A stretch of 64,000 nt of DNA. Origin: Helicobacter magdeburgensis. Lineage in GTDB: Bacteria > Campylobacterota > Campylobacteria > Campylobacterales > Helicobacteraceae. Where the stretch lies: assembly GCF_000765825.2 (NCBI RefSeq), contig NZ_JRPE02000002.1, forward strand, positions 1 to 64,000, in the 5' to 3' direction. The translations under genes and the position numbers were made by a program. The notes beneath the pieces were generated by a model. The model made no database searches. It had not been told where the DNA came from and worked only from the letters and a program-made list of their open reading frames with translations. Positions 16,372-24,430 of the stretch are shown piece by piece (position 1 is the first letter of the stretch; every line of letters starts with the position of its first letter).

Positions 16372-17112
16372 GTGAAGAAGTTATCATTATCGGTTATCCT
16401 AATCTTATCTATCTCATCAACATTGCTAAGTGCTTCTGAGGTTAAACAAGCATTTGAAGCTATTCAAACCAACGCGGATGCAAGTAATGCAACTCGGACT
16501 CAGCCAGAAGTTGGGCTTAGTGATAACGCACCTGATGAGTTGGTGGAGCAACAACTTCAAAATAATCAAGCTCCGGCAAACTCTAGCAATGATGTAAAGG
16601 AAAATGAGGCTAATGAAAAGATAAATGAGCCAAATCTTCCTTTACAAGAAAAAGATTTAGAGGCAGATGAGCCACAAGCTCAAGAGCCTCAAACAAATCA
16701 AGTTAATGAGACGAAAACAAATGAGCCACAACAAGCTCAAACTAACGAAGAAAATAAACCTGAGCCTGAGGTAAAAGAAGAATCTCAGGCGGTGCAGGAG
16801 CAACCAAAACAAGAAGAATCTCAGGCAGTGCAAGAGCCAAATAATCAAGAGGTTGCACCACAACAAACCACACAAGAGTCAGCAGAACAGCCTACTGCTG
16901 AAAAAAAGGCTGAGGACGAGATTAGCGTTAGCTCTAAAATTCGTTTTCTAAGGGAGAAAAATCAAAAACAAGAAGATACCCTAGAAAAAGAACAAAGACA
17001 AAAAGAAGATGATGCTAATCTCACATCTGCGGAGAGAATGGATAAAAAGCTCCAAGAGAGCCTTGATAACATTCAAGAAATCCTAGATGAAAAACAAAAA
17101 CAAAAGGAGTAA
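16372..17112 (+). CDS. Exported Gln/Glu/Pro-rich acidic protein
   Basis: A 246-residue protein starting at GTG behind AAAGGA. A signal peptide (residues 1-22, VILILSISSTLLSA) leads into a long acidic repeat-like region in which QEESQAVQE occurs twice (about 90-175), and then a charged coiled coil (about 180-246). It looks like a periplasmic spacer or scaffold protein. The next gene, a DsbC-like oxidoreductase, starts two bases after its stop, so they are one unit. Confidence 0.65.
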   Translation: MKKLSLSVILILSISSTLLSASEVKQAFEAIQTNADASNATRTQPEVGLSDNAPDELVEQQLQNNQAPANSSNDVKENEANEKINEPNLPLQEKDLEADEPQAQEPQTNQVNETKTNEPQQAQTNEENKPEPEVKEESQAVQEQPKQEESQAVQEPNNQEVAPQQTTQESAEQPTAEKKAEDEISVSSKIRFLREKNQKQEDTLEKEQRQKEDDANLTSAERMDKKLQESLDNIQEILDEKQKQKE

Positions 17113-17114
17113 AA

Positions 17115-17849
17115 ATGAAAAAGAAAACATTAAGTAGCATTCTAACCTGTGTTGCAGTAGGTGCTGTCGGTTTTAGTCTTATGGGTGCAAGCAATCCTAT
17201 AGAGAAGCTTGTAAAGGAGAAAACAGGAGCTGATGTAAAGATTGTAAAGCAAGTCCCGCTTAATCAGCTTAAAGATATGCAGGTTGTGATTTTAGAATCA
17301 GGCAATCAGCGTGTGCCTTTCCTTGCAGATAAAAATGGCACTACGCTTATCGGCGCTGATTCTAGCTTTTTAACTTCAAATGACAATCTGCTTCTTACTT
17401 TGCAGAAAACGGTGCAAGAAACAGATGCTTACAATAATCGCAGTAAGAGCGATAAGCTTCTTGCCACAATCAAGCAGAAAAACTACCCTGTAGTTACACT
17501 GAAAAGCCCAGCAAAAACAAACAAAACGCTCTATATTGTCTCAGACCCAAATTGTCCTTATTGCCAAGACGAATTAGGACGAGTTGAAGGACATTTAAGA
17601 GATAAGAATGTTAAAATGATTGTTGTGGGACTATTGAGCGAGGATTCTTTATATAAAGCCTCTGATTTATACAGTCAGATCAAAACCGCACAAACAAATC
17701 AAGCAAAAATCAATATCTTGCGTAAAATCTACTCTGGCAACTATCAAGCTAGTGGCTCACAACCTAGTAGAGATGCTTTAGGTATTGCTGAAGCTGTAAG
17801 AGACAGTGGCATTACTTCTGTTCCTTACAAGTTTGAAGTTACAGAATAG
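17115..17849 (+). CDS. Periplasmic DsbC-like thiol:disulfide oxidoreductase
   Basis: A 244-residue protein. A signal peptide (about 1-25) is followed by an N-terminal dimerisation-like domain (about 30-110) and a thioredoxin fold with the CPYC active site (SDPNCPYCQDE, about residue 140) and the cis-proline loop SVPY near the C-terminus. It matches the DsbC/DsbG family that many F-type and SXT-type conjugation systems encode to fold Cys-rich Tra proteins in the periplasm. It is separated from the tra operon by about 8 kb. Confidence 0.8.
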   Translation: MKKKTLSSILTCVAVGAVGFSLMGASNPIEKLVKEKTGADVKIVKQVPLNQLKDMQVVILESGNQRVPFLADKNGTTLIGADSSFLTSNDNLLLTLQKTVQETDAYNNRSKSDKLLATIKQKNYPVVTLKSPAKTNKTLYIVSDPNCPYCQDELGRVEGHLRDKNVKMIVVGLLSEDSLYKASDLYSQIKTAQTNQAKINILRKIYSGNYQASGSQPSRDALGIAEAVRDSGITSVPYKFEVTE

Positions 17850-17854
17850 TAGCC

Positions 17855-17880
17855 TTTTTGATGGGGTTTAACCCCATTCT
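17855..17880. terminator. Bidirectional hairpin between convergent genes
   Basis: ATGGGGTT/AACCCCAT forms a strong stem between the stop codons at 17849 and 17884, with CTTTTTG on one side and TTCTCTCT on the other. Confidence 0.75.
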
Positions 17881-17883
17881 CTC

Positions 17884-18219
17884 TTAGAACAATGCGGCTT
17901 GGTATCCTTGTCCGCCACTAAATTTTACCTTAAATACTCCGCTTTCAATGCTCTCTCTAACTTCATTCAAATATTTTTGTGGCACATTTACTCCAGCACA
18001 TCTTGCCGCCCACATAAAATCAGAAACTTTAAGTGTGTTGAAGTTTGCCAAAAACTCCTTAGATTGAGTTTGTCTCCACTTAGCTTCTCTGCGTTGGAAT
18101 TTTCTATCAATGCTTCTTACTTCGCTCATCAATACTTCCAACTTAGCATTCACTACTCGTTGAAGTCCTTGTTGGATTTGTTTTACAAGGCTGATTGTTT
18201 CTTGGCTCAATACTTTCAT
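17884..18219 (-). CDS. Hypothetical protein
   Basis: A 111-residue protein with a helical basic N-terminus and a Gly-rich C-terminus (FSGGQGYQAALF). The ATG is chosen because the promoter module lies inside a longer open frame and AAGGA precedes this start. No family recognised. It is a single-gene transcription unit. Confidence 0.6.
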   Translation of the reverse strand: MKVLSQETISLVKQIQQGLQRVVNAKLEVLMSEVRSIDRKFQRREAKWRQTQSKEFLANFNTLKVSDFMWAARCAGVNVPQKYLNEVRESIESGVFKVKFSGGQGYQAALF

Positions 18220-18250
18220 TTTGATCCTTTGCGTTGGTTTGTATGTGCGT

Positions 18251-18279
18251 ATTATAGGGAGATTCGGGGTTTGTTTCAA
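18251..18279 (-). promoter_or_regulatory. Module-type promoter for the gene at 17884
   Basis: -35 TTGAAA and -10 TATAAT, 17-base spacer, preceded by TCTCAT; the downstream leader begins ACGCACATACAA. A member of the repeated promoter module. Confidence 0.75.
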
Positions 18280-18289
18280 ATGAGATTTT

Positions 18290-18336
18290 GCTGTCAAAGA
18301 AGAAGTTGCAAAGAGCATTTCTCCTTTGTTAGAATA
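18290..18336 (-). terminator. Imperfect hairpin (TATCAAAG element) before promoter
   Basis: TAACAAAGGAG and CTTCTTCTTTGACAG form an imperfect inverted repeat directly after the stop of the gene at 18337 and just upstream of the next promoter. Similar elements recur in other gaps. Terminator or operator. Confidence 0.4.
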
Positions 18337-18963
18337 CTAGTTTGTTTGTTTTAGCCTATTATAGTTCTCCGTAAGCGCTTCTGCTTTTCTTTCTTCAAGA
18401 GATTGCAAGGCTTCTTTCTCTTTGTCTTTGTTTTTTTTCTTTGTAAGAAGCCTGTCAAACAATATCTTACAGATTTCCCCCTTAAATTCTTTGTCAAAAC
18501 AAATTCTTAGCTCATCGGGAGCATCATCAATATATCCTATTGGGAGATTGTTTTGAAACACTATATCTTGGAGCACCTTTCTTTCACTAGCTTTCAACAA
18601 TTCTATTCTTGCACCCCCTCCATACGCTTTATTGAGATCTATGACAAAATTTCCAACAATAACTATTATCACAAGAATTAGAGCTAATACAAATAATGTA
18701 CCGACACCTTTGGTAATATCCTCTCTCAGCTCAAAAAAGATAAGTAACAACACAAGAGATAGTCCGCCATAAGTAACACGATTTAGTAAGCTGTTATACT
18801 CTATCATAAACAACACAAATTCTATGTTTGTGTTGTCCTCATAAGAGAATTTAGCAATAATCTTAAGAACTAATACTCCACAGGCAAGGAGCATTGCAAT
18901 TACAGCCATAAGCGTTAAAAAGATTTTTAACACTCTTTCTTTGTTCTGTGCTTTTTCTGTCAT
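18337..18963 (-). CDS. Membrane protein, family A paralog
   Basis: A 208-residue protein with three hydrophobic segments (about 13-33, 55-75, 85-107), then a soluble part with LRICFDKEFKGEICKILFDRLL and a charged coiled tail ending in ENYNRLKQTN. The motif NIEFVLFMIEYNSLL and the tail are shared with genes at 25743, 27192, 35035 and 46942, so it is one of a plasmid-encoded family. AAAGGAG precedes the ATG. Function unknown. Confidence 0.65.
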   Translation of the reverse strand: MTEKAQNKERVLKIFLTLMAVIAMLLACGVLVLKIIAKFSYEDNTNIEFVLFMIEYNSLLNRVTYGGLSLVLLLIFFELREDITKGVGTLFVLALILVIIVIVGNFVIDLNKAYGGGARIELLKASERKVLQDIVFQNNLPIGYIDDAPDELRICFDKEFKGEICKILFDRLLTKKKNKDKEKEALQSLEERKAEALTENYNRLKQTN

Positions 18964-18964
18964 C

Positions 18965-19372
18965 TTACTCTCCTTTTAGAGTGTTTAACGCAAGGCTATC
19001 TACTAGCGACATTATCTTTTCAATCTCTTTCTCTTTCATAGCTCCTAGCTCATAAGTAAGCCTTATGAAAATCTCCATACGCAAAGGGTTGTAATGTTTT
19101 TGCTCACTCCCTCTTAAAAATTCCCTTTCCACAATGTTAAACTCATCATCTATCACATAGACTCCATTGTCATAGTTATCTTTATCTGCTTCTCCATACT
19201 CTATCTCTTCACCATCAAAAACCTTAGCTGATACTTCCACAAGCCCATCAAAGCCTTTGCCTAAATCCCTTGCGACATTGAGTAAGGGCTCAATAGAATC
19301 TCTTCCACCATTCCAATGTTGGTAAATCGCTCTTGTTTTTTCTTTGTTTGTAATGACACATCGGTTTCCCAT
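18965..19372 (-). CDS. MGxRCVI-family accessory protein
   Basis: A 135-residue protein starting MGNRCVITNKE and containing YQHWNGGRDSI. Proteins that begin M-x-T-R-C-x-I with a nearby H-x-DG segment are widespread in phages and plasmids and lack a known role. The gene at 24666 is a second member. It lies one base before the family A gene and shares its message. Confidence 0.6.
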   Translation of the reverse strand: MGNRCVITNKEKTRAIYQHWNGGRDSIEPLLNVARDLGKGFDGLVEVSAKVFDGEEIEYGEADKDNYDNGVYVIDDEFNIVEREFLRGSEQKHYNPLRMEIFIRLTYELGAMKEKEIEKIMSLVDSLALNTLKGE

Positions 19373-19383
19373 TTTACTCCTTT

Positions 19384-19698
19384 TTAGTAAAGCCTCTCAA
19401 TAAAGCAACCTGTTTTAGCATTCCAATAAACAAACTCTTCCTTATCAGACCCTTTAATGCGTTTAGCTTCGCTTTCTTCTAACTCTTCTAAAAAGCCATA
19501 GCTTCCGCCTACATAGATATTGTTTGTAATATAAGCCAAACCATTATCCAAAGGCAAACCGCATTCAGCAAAGAAGTTCTCTAACGCTTTGGCAATTTCA
19601 TCATCAAACTCCCAGCCCATTCGTCTCTCCATATAGCCCAAAGCCTCATCAAAAAGCCTTCTTGCCACTTCGCCATAAACAACATTTTTGCTTTCCAT
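19384..19698 (-). CDS. Hypothetical acidic protein
   Basis: A 104-residue soluble acidic protein with no family I recognise. AAAGGAG precedes the ATG and a promoter module stands 28 bases upstream. It heads a likely three-gene unit with the genes at 18965 and 18337. Confidence 0.6.
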   Translation of the reverse strand: MESKNVVYGEVARRLFDEALGYMERRMGWEFDDEIAKALENFFAECGLPLDNGLAYITNNIYVGGSYGFLEELEESEAKRIKGSDKEEFVYWNAKTGCFIERLY

Positions 19699-19725
19699 TT
19701 CTGCTCCTTTTGTTTTTATGCGTGT

Positions 19726-19753
19726 ATTATAGGCTTTTTGGTTATAATTTTCA
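19726..19753 (-). promoter_or_regulatory. Module-type promoter for the genes at 19384-18337
   Basis: -35 TTGAAA, 16 bases, -10 TATAAT, with the conserved ACACGCATAAAAAC leader following. Confidence 0.7.
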
Positions 19754-19760
19754 AATACGC

Positions 19761-20087
19761 CTACATAAAGAGATTAGCGAGTTCTTCGCAGATAAGATCA
19801 GTGATTCTTTGGATAAGCTCTTTTTCATCAGCATAGCTTTCTCTGCCTATTTCTTCTCTGCTGGAGAGCATAAACTGATTATGTTCTTTTGTAGAATCTG
19901 CTAAATCATCATATTCTACACTAAACAACACCAAATCGTATATTTTTGAGTGCGTATCAATGAATATGTAGAGATCTATACCGCCTACATTGTGGATAAA
20001 AATGTGCTCTTTGTTTTGAGCTTGGATTGTATCATTAACAACCTCTTTAATTTTGGACTGAACTTGTTTTTTGTATGTGTTTAACAT
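19761..20087 (-). CDS. IHNVGG-family protein (family B)
   Basis: A 108-residue protein. The core IHNVGGIDLYIFID and a C-terminal IC..LAN pattern are shared with genes at 24040 and 48157. The second ATG of the frame is chosen because GGAGTGCAA precedes it. It is mostly beta by appearance with a helical C-terminus. No known family recognised. It is a single-gene unit with its own promoter. Confidence 0.6.
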   Translation of the reverse strand: MLNTYKKQVQSKIKEVVNDTIQAQNKEHIFIHNVGGIDLYIFIDTHSKIYDLVLFSVEYDDLADSTKEHNQFMLSSREEIGRESYADEKELIQRITDLICEELANLFM

Positions 20088-20116
20088 TTGCACTCCTTTA
20101 ATCTTTGTATGAGCGT

Positions 20117-20146
20117 ATTATAGGCTTTTCGGCTATGATTTTCCAA
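20117..20146 (-). promoter_or_regulatory. Module-type promoter for the gene at 19761
   Basis: -35 TTGGAA, 18 bases, -10 TATAAT, then ACGCTCATACAAAGATTAAAGGAG. Confidence 0.65.
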
Positions 20147-20169
20147 TGAGATTTTTGAGCTAAGAAAAG

Positions 20170-20592
20170 CTATAGCGATAATGTGAAGCTTTCTTTCTTT
20201 ATCAGCTCTCGTGGTATTACGCCTTTTTTCTTTTTAGAATATGTTATATCCCAAGCTCCGCTTTTTGCGTGAAGCATACCCACCCACTCCCAATAATTGT
20301 AGTTTGATAGTTTAGATAACACAAAATCCACTCTTTGCTTAATAGAATCCTCTATCTCTATGTTTTCATTTGTCCTATCTATGCTATTTGCTCCATAGTC
20401 TCTGTAAAACAAATATACATCATAAACAATCGCTCCAAACTGCCAAGCTTCAAAGTCTTTATCTAAGAGATATTCTCCTGTGTCTTTGTAGTGTTTCAAC
20501 ACCACAAAATACATAATCTTTTGAAGTTCAAGGTTTGAAATGCCTTTACTTGAGTGATTGATAATATATTGAGCTAAATCCTGTGCTTTCAT
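20170..20592 (-). CDS. Panacea-domain (DUF4065, SocA-like) antitoxin
   Basis: A 140-residue protein with the Panacea signature: SNLELQKIMYFVVLKHY near residue 20, then a long acidic loop, FEAWQFGAIVYDVYLFYRDYG (counted in parts: FEAWQFG and VYDVY) at about 47-67. Panacea proteins are antitoxins that pair with many unrelated toxins. Its ATG overlaps the stop of the upstream gene by four bases, the tight coupling expected for a toxin-antitoxin pair. The degenerate start of another copy of this gene lies at 21501-21521. Confidence 0.75.
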   Translation of the reverse strand: MKAQDLAQYIINHSSKGISNLELQKIMYFVVLKHYKDTGEYLLDKDFEAWQFGAIVYDVYLFYRDYGANSIDRTNENIEIEDSIKQRVDFVLSKLSNYNYWEWVGMLHAKSGAWDITYSKKKKGVIPRELIKKESFTLSL

Positions 20593-21374
20593 ACATCTAC
20601 ACCATCAGCGTTATCTTTGTATCCAGCAATTTCCTTCAATTTAGAACTCATTTTTTGTTTCCAATCTTTTTCAACATTGAGCATCCTATTAGCTTTTAGT
20701 ATCTCGCTAATCTTTTTGATTGCACCTTCCCGTCTTTTATATGTCTTATAAAACAAAGTTTCACCTTTTGCCCCGCTTCTGTTAAAACATATCCTATTTT
20801 CATCTTTATGGAAATGTGCTTTTTCCATAGATACCTCGACCCAATAAGATGAAATCTCACCATTTTCTCTTTTTACACCAAAAGACAACAATCCACCATA
20901 AGCTAACTGCCAAATATCAAAGAATAATGGACAGTCCTTTAAATCTTTTAACCTTCTTTCAAAGTTTAATAGACTATGTTCTTTTTGGAGAATATCAAAA
21001 AATTCTTCATTAGCCTTAAGCATCCCCAATACAATATCTTTGTTTTCTTCAATGTATTGGTAAAGAATCTCATAATAGATATGTAAAAAATCATCATCAT
21101 TATAACCTCGCCTTTTGGAAATCATTGCTTTTGTGGTATCAAATATTGTGTTTAATAAAATATCAATATAAACAGTGTCCTTTTGGATAGAATATTTTTT
21201 TATGATTTCACGAAATTTCTTGTATCGTTCAAGCCTCGCTTCTTGTTTTGAAACAGAGCTGCCATACAAAGCGTTAAACCAGAGAGATTCGCCTCCATGC
21301 AATTTCACACTAAGTTTGTCTTCTCTTTCCTTTTTAGCCTCATCTATTTTTAGGCTTTTAATGTATTTATCCAT
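20589..21374 (-). CDS. Candidate toxin partner of the Panacea protein
   Basis: A 261-residue soluble protein with a helical first half and a C-terminal part containing PLFFDIWQLAYGGLLSFG and FHKDENRICFNRSG. I recognise no toxin family. It is co-transcribed with, and overlaps, the Panacea gene, and the pair has its own promoter; by analogy with Panacea systems it is the probable toxin. A decayed piece of a homologous C-terminus (KQEMSRDLERIAGYRHNAD) is visible at about 29800-29862. Confidence 0.55.
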   Translation of the reverse strand: MDKYIKSLKIDEAKKEREDKLSVKLHGGESLWFNALYGSSVSKQEARLERYKKFREIIKKYSIQKDTVYIDILLNTIFDTTKAMISKRRGYNDDDFLHIYYEILYQYIEENKDIVLGMLKANEEFFDILQKEHSLLNFERRLKDLKDCPLFFDIWQLAYGGLLSFGVKRENGEISSYWVEVSMEKAHFHKDENRICFNRSGAKGETLFYKTYKRREGAIKKISEILKANRMLNVEKDWKQKMSSKLKEIAGYKDNADGVDV

Positions 21375-21405
21375 TTTGTGCTCCCTTTAATGTTTGTATA
21401 GGCGT

Positions 21406-21433
21406 ATTGTATGGAAACTAAAAGATGTTTTCA
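21406..21433 (-). promoter_or_regulatory. Module-type promoter for the toxin-antitoxin pair
   Basis: -35 TTGAAA, 16 bases, -10 TACAAT, followed by ACGCCTATACAAACATTAAAGGG. Confidence 0.65.
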
Positions 21434-21525
21434 AATGGTTATTTAAAGCGGCTCAATTTCTTGTTTGCTTTAATGGCTTTTTTTGGTTTTTTTTACAATG
21501 TATTGAGCTAAATCCTGTGCTCTCC
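21432..21525 (-). pseudogene. Joined relics of two neighbouring gene families
   Basis: On the minus strand 21521-21501 matches the first codons of the Panacea gene (AQDLAQYI, 21 identical bases) without a start codon. It runs into a stretch resembling the last codons of the gene at 28702 (KKAIKANKK against KKAIEANKN). The two relics show that a cassette was deleted here by recombination. Confidence 0.6.
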
Positions 21526-21855
21526 TTACGCTAGATAAACAAATTTAGCATTGAACTCTTTAAATCCTTCTCTAAGAAACTTTAAATCGTCCTCACAATA
21601 CCTATCAAATGGAACCAAATCATCTAGATCTCTTTCTCTAAGAATTACTTGAAGTCCGTTTGGATCCGGGATATTGTAGTCCGCATTTATTAGCATTTTT
21701 TTCATTTGATAGCCAAATGTCTGGTGAAGAAATCCAACTACACCTAATGCTTCTCTTCTTTCCTCAAACTTAATAAAACCGCTCTTGCAGTCCCTAACAA
21801 ATTGTTTTAGGGACTTTTTGTCGTTAAAATAAAATGCTTGAGCATATACACCCAT
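21526..21855 (-). CDS. Hypothetical protein
   Basis: A 109-residue soluble protein starting MGVYAQAFYFND. GGAG seven bases before this ATG decides the start. No family recognised. It follows the gene at 21858 by two bases and shares its promoter. Confidence 0.6.
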   Translation of the reverse strand: MGVYAQAFYFNDKKSLKQFVRDCKSGFIKFEERREALGVVGFLHQTFGYQMKKMLINADYNIPDPNGLQVILRERDLDDLVPFDRYCEDDLKFLREGFKEFNAKFVYLA

Positions 21856-21857
21856 TA

Positions 21858-22049
21858 TCAAGCTCCTTTTCTTGGCTTATAGTGTTTAGCCTTGTGTTTG
21901 TTGAAGGTGTAGAACACCACATACTCATTTTCAGTGTATTCGTAAAACACCTCAGCATTTGGTAACTCCTTAATTGTTTCATACCCATCATCTTCAGGGT
22001 AAAACTTGACATGTCCGATGTCTTCTTTCTTGATAATTAGTGAGTCCAT
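21858..22049 (-). CDS. Small hypothetical protein
   Basis: A 63-residue protein, acidic at the start and basic at the end, rich in aromatic residues (FYEYTENEYVVFYTF). It is first in a two-gene unit behind a module promoter. No family recognised. Confidence 0.6.
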   Translation of the reverse strand: MDSLIIKKEDIGHVKFYPEDDGYETIKELPNAEVFYEYTENEYVVFYTFNKHKAKHYKPRKGA

Positions 22050-22079
22050 TGTTTTCTCCTTTAATTTTTGTATGGGCGT

Positions 22080-22108
22080 ATTATAGGGGATTTAATGGGT
22101 GTTTTCAA
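22080..22108 (-). promoter_or_regulatory. Module-type promoter for the genes at 21858 and 21526
   Basis: -35 TTGAAA, 17 bases, -10 TATAAT, then ACGCCCATACAAAAATTAAAGGAG. One of the closest matches to the module consensus; GCTATCAAAGAAG lies about 30 bases upstream. Confidence 0.75.
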
Positions 22109-22157
22109 ATGAGAAAAGCCACACAAAAAAGCTTTTTCTTCTTTGATAGCCTATGAG

Positions 22158-22757
22158 CTAAAACAATCTCCCTTCTCTTTCTAATAGCTTCTGCAAATCC
22201 CATTCTGCTTCTAGGCTGAAGTTTTCCTCTCTTTTATATATCTTTTCAAACACATTAGCTCCGCCTAAAAAACTTTTGCAAAAATACACGCTCTTGAAGT
22301 TTATAAGCCCTTTTTTTGCGTTTTCTTGCTGATGATATAAAAACTCTATACGCTTATCAAAAATCATAAATTCTGTTTGGTTGTCTAATACTTCGTTGTA
22401 ATTATCATTCAAAAGGCTAATAGGCAATAAAATAGCATAAGGCTTATTAAGAGCTTTTAGCCTTTGCAAGACTTCTCTTTTACGAGAAAAAGGCGGATTA
22501 CTGATTATATAATCATAATCTACACTTGGCTCATATGAAAAGAAGTTTTGCCCATCATCTATATGGCTTGCTAATACCTTATGTCCTGCTTCTGTAAAAA
22601 CTTTGACATAATTAGAATAGGACTTATCAAAGGGACACCATATAGTGCTGTTTGGTTTAATATATTTTAATAAAGGTTCTATAGCGTAGCGTGGAGTAAA
22701 ACACTCATCATTCTTTTTTCCTTTAAAGGTAAAAAAGGGTTCGTGCTTGTTTGGCAT
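22158..22757 (-). CDS. Methyltransferase-like NPPF protein, copy 1
   Basis: A 199-residue protein. FTPRYAIEPLLKYI, then IWCPFDKSYSNYV, SHIDDGQNFF and YIISNPPFSRK (about residue 90) fit a widespread phage/plasmid family related to N6-adenine methyltransferases. NPPF is motif IV, but the glycine-rich SAM motif I is not evident, so catalysis is uncertain. The gene at 54597 is a paralog. GGAG before MPNKHEP decides the start. Confidence 0.65.
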   Translation of the reverse strand: MPNKHEPFFTFKGKKNDECFTPRYAIEPLLKYIKPNSTIWCPFDKSYSNYVKVFTEAGHKVLASHIDDGQNFFSYEPSVDYDYIISNPPFSRKREVLQRLKALNKPYAILLPISLLNDNYNEVLDNQTEFMIFDKRIEFLYHQQENAKKGLINFKSVYFCKSFLGGANVFEKIYKREENFSLEAEWDLQKLLEREGRLF

Positions 22758-22771
22758 ATATTCTCCTTTTT

Positions 22772-23026
22772 TCACTGTGCGTATGTTCGCAGAATCCACT
22801 CTTTCAAACTCTTTGAAAACTCCATTGCTTCAAAGGTGGATTTAGCTGTCTCTTGGTTGTTCCAAGTATGAAGCCTTTTGAGCGTGTCTAATGTTTTACT
22901 TGGATTTTCAACACCTAAAGAATCTTGCAAGTCCTCAATAATAGAAGGATTGCTGTATATCCTGTTTTTTAGCTCAAAAACCAAATCATAGGTATCAATA
23001 TCTCCCAAGCTTATTTCATCGCTCAT
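22772..23026 (-). CDS. Small helical protein
   Basis: An 84-residue acidic helical protein, first in a unit with the NPPF protein 14 bases downstream. No family recognised. Confidence 0.6.
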   Translation of the reverse strand: MSDEISLGDIDTYDLVFELKNRIYSNPSIIEDLQDSLGVENPSKTLDTLKRLHTWNNQETAKSTFEAMEFSKSLKEWILRTYAQ

Positions 23027-23056
23027 TTTAGCCCCTTTGCGTTAATTTATGCCCGT

Positions 23057-23085
23057 ATTATAAGGGAATGCGGCTTGTGTTTCAA
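23057..23085 (-). promoter_or_regulatory. Module-type promoter for the genes at 22772 and 22158
   Basis: -35 TTGAAA, 17 bases, -10 TATAAT, then ACGGGCATAAATTAACG. Confidence 0.7.
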
Positions 23086-23131
23086 ATAGTGTGTGCTGTC
23101 AAAAAGAGAAACACACAAAGCGGTTATATTG

Positions 23132-23482
23132 TTATATTCCGTTTGTGTCTCTTGCTTTTTTTATTCTTTCTTTGATAGCAAAATTAATCATACTTTTAAT
23201 GGTATCATTGGCATTACTTAAAACAATGCGTGTCTTAATGTATTCTACGCCAAATCTTGCAAACAACAGCCCAAAAACTTCATCTGCAAAGGCGTGGGCT
23301 ACCCCACATACACCATTAAAATCTAATTCAAGTTTCATATCCTTATTTTCTTGTGAGCCTAATAACTCTACAATTCTGCTATGTAGCTTCTCTCCACTAT
23401 CTCTGCTACCTAAAAATTCAAAGCAACCGCACACATCTTGCACTTTTAGGGCATAGGTGCAAGTTTGTTGCATTTTACTCAC
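23132..23482 (-). CDS. STAS-like DUF4325 protein
   Basis: A 116-residue protein. LDFNGVCGVAHAFADEVFG with the following IVLSNANDTIKSMI fits the STAS-like DUF4325 family found in phages and mobile elements. GGAGG lies six bases before a GTG start; an ATG nine bases on is possible. Its start overlaps the 31-codon gene upstream, so translation is coupled. Confidence 0.65.
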   Translation of the reverse strand: MSKMQQTCTYALKVQDVCGCFEFLGSRDSGEKLHSRIVELLGSQENKDMKLELDFNGVCGVAHAFADEVFGLLFARFGVEYIKTRIVLSNANDTIKSMINFAIKERIKKARDTNGI

Positions 23483-23570
23483 TCAAAGCCTCCACAAAGG
23501 CTTCTACCACTTGCCAAGCATATTTGCCTCGGCTATTTTTTTTGAGTTTTTCGCCTAATTCAACCTTCAT
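23475..23570 (-). CDS. 31-codon internally deleted paralog of the gene at 23596
   Basis: MKVELGEKL at the start and AWQVVEAFVEAL at the end match the two ends of the gene at 23596 (MKINLGESL ... AWQVVEEFVGAL), while about 100 middle residues are missing. It keeps GGAGTGCAAA and an ATG and runs into the next gene, so it may now act as a translated leader. Confidence 0.6.
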   Translation of the reverse strand: MKVELGEKLKKNSRGKYAWQVVEAFVEALSE

Positions 23571-23595
23571 TTTGCACTCCTTTTTTTTTGATTAA

Positions 23596-24012
23596 TTATA
23601 GAAGCGGATCCAAGTCCCTATGTTCAACCCTCAAAGCACCAACAAATTCTTCTACCACTTGCCAAGCATTTGCAAAAGCCTCTTTTTCTTTGCCTTCTTC
23701 GTGCTCTACGACAAAATCATATTTAGCAAGAAGCATATCGTGATCTGGGAATAAGCCACCATTATTTGAAATGCCATAGCATAGTTGGCATAACCAAAAG
23801 TTGCCAACAATACAGTTATTTGAGCTTGTCTCAAACAAAGTTTGCACTTCAAATACGCCGTCAAAACTGATGGTTCTGTTAAAGTGAGCATTATCAGCAT
23901 ATACTTGATATATTACAGGAATCTCAGTATTAACACCTTGGTTAATTTTTTTGCTGAATGCCTCATTGGCTGTTGCAAATGCTTGTAGGCTTTCTCCCAA
24001 ATTGATTTTCAT
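23596..24012 (-). CDS. Hypothetical protein
   Basis: A 138-residue soluble protein with Cys and aromatic residues in the middle (NFWLCQLCYG). AAAGGAGTG precedes the ATG. A shortened copy of it lies directly downstream. No family recognised. Confidence 0.6.
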   Translation of the reverse strand: MKINLGESLQAFATANEAFSKKINQGVNTEIPVIYQVYADNAHFNRTISFDGVFEVQTLFETSSNNCIVGNFWLCQLCYGISNNGGLFPDHDMLLAKYDFVVEHEEGKEKEAFANAWQVVEEFVGALRVEHRDLDPLL

Positions 24013-24039
24013 TTTACACTCCTTTTTTTTGTTGGCTGA

Positions 24040-24351
24040 TTATAGAAACTCGTTAGCACAAATAAGGCTAGCTACTTTCTCTACCATAGAATCTAAATCC
24101 CTATACTCAAATCGCTTGAACTTCTTTCCTATACCTGCCCTTATCTCATCTTTTTCAGTTATTTCTAAAGTAGAATATCTCACTTCACGCAGCACGACAT
24201 CATAACATTTATTCTTTACTTGCATCTCAATGAAAATATCTAATCCGCCAACATTATGGATATATTCCCAAGTATATATGTCATCATTATCTGTTATTGA
24301 CCTTTTAGCAATGCTCTTAACCTTAGCTTTCACATCTGTGAAGTAACTCAT
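24040..24351 (-). CDS. IHNVGG-family protein (family B)
   Basis: A 103-residue protein containing IHNVGGLDIFIEM and ending LICANEFL, closely related to the genes at 19761 and 48157. A longer frame exists but would span the promoter, so the ATG behind GGAGTGCAA is used. Function unknown. Confidence 0.6.
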   Translation of the reverse strand: MSYFTDVKAKVKSIAKRSITDNDDIYTWEYIHNVGGLDIFIEMQVKNKCYDVVLREVRYSTLEITEKDEIRAGIGKKFKRFEYRDLDSMVEKVASLICANEFL

Positions 24352-24381
24352 TTGCACTCCTTCGTGTTGTTGTATGCGTGT

Positions 24382-24410
24382 ATTATAGGGTCTTTCAGGG
24401 CGAGTTTCAA
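24382..24410 (-). promoter_or_regulatory. Module-type promoter for the genes at 24040 and 23596
   Basis: -35 TTGAAA, 17 bases, -10 TATAAT, then ACACGCATACAACAACACGAAGGAG. Confidence 0.75.
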
Positions 24411-24430
24411 ATGAGAAGATCACGCTTCAC

